From Palsa-506 sp963836355 (lineage in GTDB: Bacteria; Actinomycetota; Actinomycetes; Streptosporangiales; Streptosporangiaceae), in assembly GCA_963836355.1 (NCBI GenBank), contig CAWIJO010000010.1, positions 620,001 to 684,000 of the forward strand: DNA of 64,000 nt, written 5' to 3'. Positions 57,778-64,000 of the stretch are shown piece by piece (position 1 is the first letter of the stretch; each line of letters opens with the position of its first letter). The notes under the pieces were generated by a model. The model did not search any database. It was not told the DNA's origin and worked only from the letters and a program-made list of their open reading frames with translations. A program made the position numbers and the translations under genes.

Positions 57778-58848
57778 ATGTTCCACTCCGGCACCATCAC
57801 CGCCTCCGGCGGGTCAGCGCGCGGTAGCGCCGAGCTCGAGGCGGAACTCCGCCGCGCTCCGCAGTCATTCCGCATCCTGACCGGCGACCGGCCGACCGGG
57901 CCGCTGCACCTCGGCCATTATTTCGGCACGCTGCAGAATCGGGTCCGGCTGCAGGACCTCGGCGCGGACGTGCTCGTGCTGGTGGCCGACTACCAGGTAA
58001 TCACCGACCGTGACGCCGGGCCAGGGCTTGGCGCTGATGTGCTCGGCCTGATAGCCGACAACGTGGCGGCCGGCCTCGATCCCCGCCGCGCGACGATATT
58101 CGTGCACAGCCAGGTTGGCGCGCTAAATCAGCTCATGCTGCCGTTCCTCAGCCTGCTGAGCGTGCCAGAGGTCGGCCGCAACCCCACTGTCAAGGAGGAA
58201 TACTCGGCCAGCGGCGGCGCAGCCATGTCAGCCCTGATGTTCACCTACCCGGTGCACCAGGCAGCCGACATCCTTGCCTGCCGGGCCAATCTCGTGCCGG
58301 TCGGCAAGGACCAGCTGCCGCACGTGGAGCTGACCCGCACCGTCGCGCGCAGGTTCAACCAGCGGTACAGCCCGGGACGCGAGTTCTTCCAGCTGCCGGA
58401 CCCGCTGCTCGGCGCCGTGCCGCTGCTGCTCGGCCTGGACGGTCAGAAGATGAGCAAGAGCCGCGGCAACACGATCCCGCTCGGTGCCTCCGAAGACGAG
58501 ACCGCACGGCTGATCAAGGGTGCCAGGACCGACCTGCAGCGGCATGTCAGCTATGCGCCTGCCGCCCGGCCCGAGGTGGCCAACCTGGTGCTGCTGGCGG
58601 CGATGTGCCAGGGCCGCGCGCCGGAAGCTGTCGCCGCGGAGATCGGCAGCGGCGGCGCCGCCCGGCTCAAGGCCGTGGTGACGGAGTCTGTCAACGAGCA
58701 CCTGCGACCGTTGCGTGCCAGGCGCCGCGAGCTGGCTGCGGACCGGCCGTACTTGCGCGCGGTGCTCCGCCGCGGCAACGAGCGCGCGGCCGCGCTGGCG
58801 GAGGGCACGCTCCGGTCCGTACACGAGCTGATGCGGATGGCCTACTAG
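57778..58848 (+). CDS. trpS: Tryptophanyl-tRNA synthetase
   Basis: 356 residues, class I synthetase charging tRNA-Trp. The HIGH motif is PLHLGHYFG near residue 42 and the KMSKS motif is GQKMSKSRG near 225. Substrate-pocket segments LVADYQVIT and TYPVHQAADI are present. The anticodon-binding end is complete. The ATG at 57778 is preceded by GGGAAGG. Control by the Trp-codon attenuator suggests an inducible copy, possibly one of two in the genome. Confidence 0.95.
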   Translation: MFHSGTITASGGSARGSAELEAELRRAPQSFRILTGDRPTGPLHLGHYFGTLQNRVRLQDLGADVLVLVADYQVITDRDAGPGLGADVLGLIADNVAAGLDPRRATIFVHSQVGALNQLMLPFLSLLSVPEVGRNPTVKEEYSASGGAAMSALMFTYPVHQAADILACRANLVPVGKDQLPHVELTRTVARRFNQRYSPGREFFQLPDPLLGAVPLLLGLDGQKMSKSRGNTIPLGASEDETARLIKGARTDLQRHVSYAPAARPEVANLVLLAAMCQGRAPEAVAAEIGSGGAARLKAVVTESVNEHLRPLRARRRELAADRPYLRAVLRRGNERAAALAEGTLRSVHELMRMAY

Positions 58849-58868
58849 CCCGGCCCGGCGGGCGTTCC

Positions 58869-58920
58869 GTGATCGTGGTGGGTTGTCAGTGCCGGAGCAC
58901 TGAAAAACCTCCACGATCAC
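58869..58920. terminator. Long inverted repeat between convergent trpS and ilvD
   Basis: GTGATCGTGG (58869-58878) pairs with CCACGATCAC (58911-58920), extended inward with one mismatch to GGTT/AACC. An inner CAGTG/CACTG stem (58887-58891 with 58898-58902) is present. The position between two converging genes suits a bidirectional terminator. Confidence 0.7.
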
Positions 58921-58939
58921 AAACTTCCGGCCGCCATGA

Positions 58940-60625
58940 TCAGCTCCCGGCGGGTACCTCGCAGATGGCGCCGCGGTCCGCACCGGACACCAGCGCCGCG
59001 TACTTGGCCAGCGCACCGGTGCGGTAGTTCGGCTCCGGCCGGGCCCACTGCGCTCGCCGCGCGGCCAGCTCGGCGTCGTCGACCAGCAGCTCAAGCCGCC
59101 GCTCGGGAACGTCGAGGATGATCTGGTCACCGTCGCGGGCCAGCGCGATCGGGCCGCCGTCGAACGCCTCTGGCGCCGTGTGCGCTACGCAGGCGCCGAA
59201 CGTCGCGCCGGAGAACCGCCCGTCGGTCACCAGCAGCACGTCCCGGCCGAGCCCCGCGCCCTTGATAGCGGCGGTCACGGCGAGCATCTCGCGCATGCCT
59301 GGACCGCCCTTCGGCCCCTCTTGCCTGATCACCAGCGCGTCGCCCTTACTGACCTGACGCGCGGTGACCGCGGCCATGCAGTCTTCCTCCCGCTCGAACA
59401 CCCGCGCCCGGCCCTCGAACCGCAGCGTCTCGATGCCCGGGGTCTTGACCACCGCGCCGTTCGGCGCCAGCGAGCCGCGCAGGATCGCCAGCCCGCCGTC
59501 CGGCTTGAACGGATCCTTGACCGCCCGGACCACGTCGCCATCCGGGGCGAACGCGTCCTGCACGTTCTCCGCCAGCGTCCGGCCGTTCACCGACAGCGCG
59601 TCGCCGTCCACCAGTCCCGCGGACAGCAGCTCCTTCAGCACTACCGGAAGGCCGCCTGCCTGATCCAGCTCGCTCATCACGAACCGCCCGGCCGGGCGCA
59701 TCGACACGATGTGCGGGGTCCGCCTGCTGACCACGTCGAAGTCATCCAGGGTGAACTCGACCTCGGCCTCCGCGGCGATCGCGAGCAGGTGCAGCACGGC
59801 GTTGGTTGAGCCGGCCGTGGCCATCACAACGGCCGCGGCGTTGCCGAACGCGGCCCTGGTCATGATCTGCCGCGGCCGCAGGCCCGCGGCCAGCGCCTGC
59901 ACCGTGACATCGCCGGTGCGGCGGGCCAGCTCGGTGCGCTCGGCCGAGACAGCGGGCGCGGTAGCCGAGCCGGGCAGCGCCATGCCGAGCGCCTCCGCGC
60001 ACGCCGACATGGTGTTCGCCGTGTACATGCCGGCGCAGCCGGCCCCCGGGCAGGCGGCGCGCTCGATGTCGTGCAGCTCGCCGTCGGAGACCTGGCCGGC
60101 CGCGTGGCCGCCGACCGCCTCGAACACGTCCTGGATCGTCAGCGACCGGCCGCGGGAGAAGCCGGGCAGGATGGTGCCGCCGTATAGGAACGCGGCGGGC
60201 ACGTCCAGCCGGGCGCAGGCCATCAGCATGCCGGGCAGTGACTTGTCGCAGCCGGCGATCGCGACCAGCGCGTCGAACCGCTCGGCCGACACCATCAGCT
60301 CCACGGAGTCCGCGATGATCTCGCGGCTGACCAGCGACGACTTCATTCCCTCGGTGCCCATCGAGATGCCGTCAGAAACCGCGATGGTGCCGAACTCAAA
60401 CGGCACCGCGCCGGCCTGCCGCACCCCGTCCTTGGCCGCGGCGGCCAGTCCGTTCAGGTGCAGGTTGCACGGCGTCACCTCGTTCCAGGACGAGGCGACG
60501 GCCACCTGCGGGCGGCCGAGGTCCTCCTCGCTGAGCCCGACGGCGCGGAGCATCGCGCGGGCCGGCGCGCGGCCCGGGCCGGTGGTGAGCGGGCCGGAAC
60601 GCGGCCGCGGCAGCTTGCTGGACAT
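58940..60625 (-). CDS. ilvD: Dihydroxy-acid dehydratase
   Basis: 561 residues. It dehydrates dihydroxy-acids to 2-keto acids, the third common step of valine, isoleucine and leucine synthesis, with an Fe-S cluster. Cluster Cys are in IAGCDKSLPGML and ACPGAGCAGMYTANTM, and the C-terminal MREMLAVTAAIKGAGL and LVTDGRFSGATFGACVAH are signatures. ATG 60625 (MSSKLPRPRSGPLTTG) with GGAGG upstream is the family start; a longer frame adds 14 unrelated residues. It lies 69 bases after cimA, probably in the same transcript. Confidence 0.96.
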   Translation of the reverse strand: MSSKLPRPRSGPLTTGPGRAPARAMLRAVGLSEEDLGRPQVAVASSWNEVTPCNLHLNGLAAAAKDGVRQAGAVPFEFGTIAVSDGISMGTEGMKSSLVSREIIADSVELMVSAERFDALVAIAGCDKSLPGMLMACARLDVPAAFLYGGTILPGFSRGRSLTIQDVFEAVGGHAAGQVSDGELHDIERAACPGAGCAGMYTANTMSACAEALGMALPGSATAPAVSAERTELARRTGDVTVQALAAGLRPRQIMTRAAFGNAAAVVMATAGSTNAVLHLLAIAAEAEVEFTLDDFDVVSRRTPHIVSMRPAGRFVMSELDQAGGLPVVLKELLSAGLVDGDALSVNGRTLAENVQDAFAPDGDVVRAVKDPFKPDGGLAILRGSLAPNGAVVKTPGIETLRFEGRARVFEREEDCMAAVTARQVSKGDALVIRQEGPKGGPGMREMLAVTAAIKGAGLGRDVLLVTDGRFSGATFGACVAHTAPEAFDGGPIALARDGDQIILDVPERRLELLVDDAELAARRAQWARPEPNYRTGALAKYAALVSGADRGAICEVPAGS

Positions 60626-60694
60626 TTCGGGAGGCCTCCAGTCAATCGGCTTGGACAAGCAGGGCAAAGATCATGATCAACGGATCCGCGGCGG

Positions 60695-62419
60695 CTAGGC
60701 AGACGCGCCGGACGCGGTGAACTCGGGGCTGGCCAGTGGCTGTGCGCCCGCTCGCAGCAGACCGTACTCCACGCCATCGGCCAGCGCTTCCCACGATGCG
60801 GTGACGATGTCCTGCGACACGCCCACTGTCGTCCACTCGCCATCGTGGTCGGCCGAGGTCAGCATCACCCGGGTCACTGCGCTGGTCGCCGCCCGGCCAT
60901 CCAGGATGCGGACCTTGTAGTCGACCAGGCGGATGCTGGCCAGGGCCGGGTAGCGCTCGGCCAGGCCGCGGCGCAGCGCCTGGTCGAGCGCGTGCACCGG
61001 CCCGACGCCCTCGCCGACGGCGACCACCCGGTGCCCGCCGAGCAGCAGCCGGACGATGGCCTCGCTGCGGTCATCGGCGGCGCCGCGCTCGATCACCACC
61101 CGGTAGCCCTCGAGCTCGAACCAGGCCGGGCGGGCGCCTGCGGTCCCGCGGACTAGCAGCTCGAACGACGCGTCCGCGGCCTCGAACGCGTATCCCCGGT
61201 GCTCGGCATCCTTGATCTTGTCCAGGATCGTCGTGGCCAGTGCCGGGTCGCCGCTCAGGTCAAGGCCGAGCTCGGCGGCCTTGGCCAGCACGTTGCTGCG
61301 CCCGGCCAGCTCGCTGACCAGCACCTTTGCCTGGTTGCCGACTGAGCCGGGGTCGACGTGCGAGTAGGCATCCGGGCGCCGGGCGATGGCGGACGCGTGC
61401 AGGCCCGCCTTGGTGGCGAACGCCGACGAGCCGACATATGGCTGCCGTGACGCCAGCGGCAGGTTGGCGAGTTCCGCGATCGTCCGGGCGGTGGATGCCA
61501 GCGCCGCGAGCCTGCCCGGCGGCAGCATCTCGTGGCCGCGCTTGAGCTCAAGGCTGGCGATGACCGAGAACATGTCGGCATTGCCGCACCGTTCGCCGTA
61601 GCCGTTGGCGGCGCCCTGCACGTGCAGGGCGCCGCCGGCCACGGCGACCACCGAGTTCGCGACGGCGCAGGCGGCGTCGTTGTGGAAGTGCACGCCGAGC
61701 CGGGGGCTAGCGGCAGCGCCGGCCGTGGCGGGCCTGGCCATGGCGGACCCGGCGATGGCAGCACTGACCTCGCCGAGGATCCGGGCCGCCTCGTCCGGCA
61801 GCGTGCCGCCGTTGGTGTCGCAGAGCGCGAGCGTGTCGGCGCCTGCCTCGGCGGCGGCGGCCAGCACCGCCAGGGCATAGCCGCGGTCGGCCCGGTAGCC
61901 GTCGAAGAAGTGCTCGGCGTCGAAGACCACGCGCCGGCCGCGCGCGGTCATGAAGCGCACCGAGTCGGCCACCATCGCCAGGTTCTCCTCCCGGGTGGTG
62001 CGCAGCGCCTCGTCCACGTGCAGCGTCCAGGCCTTGCCGACCAGCGTCACGATCGGGGTCCCGGCGTCCAGCAGGGCCAGCAGGTTCGGGTCATCGTCCG
62101 CGCTGCGGCGCGGCGGCCGGGTAGCGCCGAAGGCGGCCAGCTTGGCGTGCCGCCACGGCAGCTCGGCGGCGCGGGCGAAGAACTCGGCGTCCTTCGGATT
62201 AGAACCCGGCCAGCCGCCCTCCACGACGTCCACGCCGAGCGCGTCAAGCGCGGCCGCGACGTGCAGCTTGTCGGCGACGGTCAGATCCAGCCCAACCTGC
62301 TGCGACCCGTCCCGCAGGGTCGTGTCGTAGACCTCCACTTTCGCGGCGCCGGGCGGTCCGGCGGCGCCGGCCAGGCCGGCCAGCCCGGACAGCCCGGAGC
62401 CGGCCTCCCCGGCGCTCAT
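60695..62419 (-). CDS. cimA: Citramalate synthase
   Basis: 574 residues, LeuA-like. The catalytic barrel has VYDTTLRDGSQQVGLDLTV, VVEGGWPGSNPKD, LCDTNGGTLPDE and LGVHFHNDAACAVANS (metal His pair). The C-terminal regulatory LeuA dimer domain starts near residue 430. The GWPGSNPKD form is typical of CimA-type rather than 2-isopropylmalate synthases. It condenses acetyl-CoA and pyruvate to citramalate, giving 2-oxobutyrate for isoleucine. The ATG overlaps the leuB stop in ATGA. Confidence 0.9.
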   Translation of the reverse strand: MSAGEAGSGLSGLAGLAGAAGPPGAAKVEVYDTTLRDGSQQVGLDLTVADKLHVAAALDALGVDVVEGGWPGSNPKDAEFFARAAELPWRHAKLAAFGATRPPRRSADDDPNLLALLDAGTPIVTLVGKAWTLHVDEALRTTREENLAMVADSVRFMTARGRRVVFDAEHFFDGYRADRGYALAVLAAAAEAGADTLALCDTNGGTLPDEAARILGEVSAAIAGSAMARPATAGAAASPRLGVHFHNDAACAVANSVVAVAGGALHVQGAANGYGERCGNADMFSVIASLELKRGHEMLPPGRLAALASTARTIAELANLPLASRQPYVGSSAFATKAGLHASAIARRPDAYSHVDPGSVGNQAKVLVSELAGRSNVLAKAAELGLDLSGDPALATTILDKIKDAEHRGYAFEAADASFELLVRGTAGARPAWFELEGYRVVIERGAADDRSEAIVRLLLGGHRVVAVGEGVGPVHALDQALRRGLAERYPALASIRLVDYKVRILDGRAATSAVTRVMLTSADHDGEWTTVGVSQDIVTASWEALADGVEYGLLRAGAQPLASPEFTASGASA

Positions 62420-63480
62420 ACGGCCGCCGCCTGCCCGGAGAGGGCTGCGTCGAGCGCCTTCTGCCAGCCGTCCGTGCTGGCCGGGGCGCCGTGTGCGAGC
62501 ACCGCGGATACCGCGGCGTCCAGGTCGGCGGCCGCTTCAGGCTGGCCCAGGTGATCGAGCATCAGGGCCGCGGACAGCACCGCGCCGGCCGGGTTGGCCT
62601 GCCCGGTGCCGGCGATATCCGGCGCCGAGCCGTGCACCGGCTCGAAGACCGACGGGCCGGTGCGGTCCGGGTTCAGGTTGCCGCTGGGCGCGACCCCGAG
62701 CCCGCCGGTCAGCGCGGCGCCCAGGTCGCTCAGGATGTCGCCGAACAGGTTGTCGGTGACGATCACGTCGAACCGGCCCGGGTTCTCGACAAGGTACAGG
62801 CAGGCCGCGTCGACGTGCGCGTAGTCCAGCTTGACGCCGGTGTCGGCGGCTACTTCGGTGGCCGTGCGCATCCACAGGTCGCCCGCGTGGGTGAGCACGT
62901 TGGTCTTGTGCACCAGGGTGAGCTTGCCGCTGCGCCGCCCGGCCAGGACGGCCGCGTAGCGGATGCACCGCTCGACGCCGCCCCGGGTGTTGAGCGACTC
63001 CTCGGTCGCGCTCTCCATCGCGGTGCCGCGGTGCACGGTCCCGCCGGCGCCCGCGTACAGGCCCTCGGTGTTCTCCCGGACGATCACCAGGTCGAGGTCC
63101 TCGATCTGGTGCCGGGTGACGGCGGCGCCGACGCCCGGCCGCAGCTTCGACGGCCGCAGGTTCACGTAGAGGTCGAGCTCGGCGCGCAGCCGCAGCAGCA
63201 GCCCGCGCTCCAGGATGCCGGGCGGCACCGACGGGTCGCCGACCGCGCCGAGCAGGATCGCGTCCGCCGTCCGCAGCTCACCGAGCACGGAGTCGGGCAG
63301 TACCTCGCCGGTCTCATGCCAGTGCCTGGCGCCCAGCGGGTAGGGGCGCCAGCCGACCCCGAAGCCGCGGCGGGCGGCCACGGCGTCCACGCAGCGGCGG
63401 GCCACGGCGGTTACCTCGGGGCCGACGCCGTCGCCGGGGACGCAGGCGACGGCGTAACGTACGTCGTCCGTCATGTTCAT
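62416..63480 (-). CDS. leuB: 3-isopropylmalate dehydrogenase
   Basis: 354 residues. NAD-dependent oxidative decarboxylase of leucine synthesis, possibly also acting on the citramalate route. Signatures: CVPGDGVGPEVTAVA, LIVRENTEGLYAGAGG-type loop (IVRENTEGLYAGAG), DYAHVDAACLYLV, VIVTDNLFGDILSDLGAAL and EPVHGSAPDIAGTGQANPAG. ATG 63480 overlaps the ilvC stop in ATGA; ATG 63474 is an alternative. It is the middle gene of an overlapping operon. Confidence 0.95.
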   Translation of the reverse strand: MNMTDDVRYAVACVPGDGVGPEVTAVARRCVDAVAARRGFGVGWRPYPLGARHWHETGEVLPDSVLGELRTADAILLGAVGDPSVPPGILERGLLLRLRAELDLYVNLRPSKLRPGVGAAVTRHQIEDLDLVIVRENTEGLYAGAGGTVHRGTAMESATEESLNTRGGVERCIRYAAVLAGRRSGKLTLVHKTNVLTHAGDLWMRTATEVAADTGVKLDYAHVDAACLYLVENPGRFDVIVTDNLFGDILSDLGAALTGGLGVAPSGNLNPDRTGPSVFEPVHGSAPDIAGTGQANPAGAVLSAALMLDHLGQPEAAADLDAAVSAVLAHGAPASTDGWQKALDAALSGQAAAV

Positions 63481-64000
63481 GCGCTCTCTTCGTCGGTTAC
63501 CGGCGCGTTCAGCCAGCTCATCATCTTCCGCAGCGGGCGGCCGGTGCGCTCGATCTGGCTATCCGCCGCCGCGGCGCGGAGCCGCTCGAATTCCGGTCGG
63601 CCGCGGTCGTCCTCGGCGATCCACTCACGGGCGAACTCGCCCGACTGGATGTCGGCAAGCAGCTTCGTCATCGCCTGCTGGGACGCCTCACCGACGACGC
63701 GCGGGCCGCGGGTCAGGTCGCCGTACTCGGCGGTGTCGCTGACCGAGTACCGCATCCCGTTCATGCCGCCCTCGTACATCAGGTCGACGATCAGCTTGAG
63801 CTCGTGCAGGCACTCGAAGTACGCGATCTCCGGCTGGTAGCCGGCCCCGACGAGGGTCTCGAAGCCCATGTTGACCAGTGCCGTGACTCCCCCGCACAGC
63901 ACCGCCTGCTCACCGAACAGGTCGCTCTCGGTCTCCTCCTTGAAGGTGGTGACCAGCGCGCCGGCCTTGGTGCCGCCGATGGCCGCGGCATAGGACTTGG
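63477..64000 (-). CDS. ilvC: Ketol-acid reductoisomerase (C-terminal part; N-terminus beyond window)
   Basis: The last 174 codons are present. KSYAAAIGGTKAGALVTTFK, EETESDLFGEQAVLCGGVTA with the two metal-binding acidic groups, and YFECLHELKLIVDLMYEGGM are the knotted C-terminal domain of IlvC. It converts acetolactate to dihydroxy-isovalerate with NADPH. It is the first gene of the ilvC-leuB-cimA(-ilvD) cluster on this strand within the window. Confidence 0.96.
   Translation of the reverse strand, partial: KSYAAAIGGTKAGALVTTFKEETESDLFGEQAVLCGGVTALVNMGFETLVGAGYQPEIAYFECLHELKLIVDLMYEGGMNGMRYSVSDTAEYGDLTRGPRVVGEASQQAMTKLLADIQSGEFAREWIAEDDRGRPEFERLRAAAADSQIERTGRPLRKMMSWLNAPVTDEESA

Noticed and set aside
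1..64000. Search for tRNA genes and CRISPR arrays
   Set aside because: I saw no cloverleaf-like sequence with a conserved T-loop and no repeat-spacer array in the window; a tRNA scan would be needed to be certain.

Overview
The window is very GC-rich, uses strong G/C third positions, and carries leaderless GTG starts, GTGA/ATGA gene overlaps, a class A RNase P RNA, a SigK/RskA pair and a Tad pilus locus. This points to a high-GC actinomycete, perhaps close to Streptosporangiales; I cannot place it more precisely from sequence alone.

Left part (1-9.0 kb): an accessory, decayed zone. It starts with an IS30-family transposase cut by the window edge. A SufR-like regulator fused to a DUF488 domain follows, then an aconitase remnant, a truncated VOC gene and an orphan cytochrome oxidase subunit I. 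Next come ISL3-type transposase pieces around a small cupin gene, fragments of an MMPL transporter and an alpha/beta hydrolase, a DUF3995 membrane protein and a small C2H2-type protein.

Core block (9.3-24.9 kb): rnpB, RNase H/phosphatase coupled to a zinc-ribbon protein, a PPOX-fold protein, and sigK-rskA divergent from a molybdopterin oxidoreductase. The two divergent genes share a duplicated leaderless promoter. Then come hydrolases, a CYTH protein, an electron-transfer operon (Ser/Gly-rich anchor, shortened ApbE, heme membrane protein, NuoF-like protein, ferredoxin) and an OmpR-type two-component system.

Middle (25-41.3 kb): a lipoprotein; a GT2-GT39 glycosyltransferase broken by an amber codon; a hydrolase; a GNAT enzyme; a 14-bp x7 minisatellite touching a G1-peptidase remnant; a UbiE-like methyltransferase with a membrane partner; a pseudokinase-flippase fusion; an APC permease fused to an OB-fold domain; and KdpE/KdpD-like regulators without kdpFABC.

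Tad pilus locus (41.6-52.9 kb, minus strand): a tightly overlapping operon running from a 37-residue peptide gene through a lipoprotein, a poly-Gly secreted protein, CpaB, CpaE, CpaF, TadB, TadC, a Flp-type pilin and three TadE/G-like pseudopilins to a LysM-BTAD regulator.

Right part (53.1-64 kb): the most interesting stretch. A Rieske oxygenase is followed by a 26-codon peptide gene with a strong ribosome binding site, then an enzyme joining a PqqD-like peptide-recognition domain to a ThiF/E1 adenylation domain, and a protein of unknown function. This looks like an unreported-type RiPP locus. A MerR-PP2C gene with a decayed MerR half follows, then trpS behind a textbook Trp-codon attenuator, and finally the branched-chain amino-acid genes ilvC-leuB-cimA-ilvD on the minus strand.
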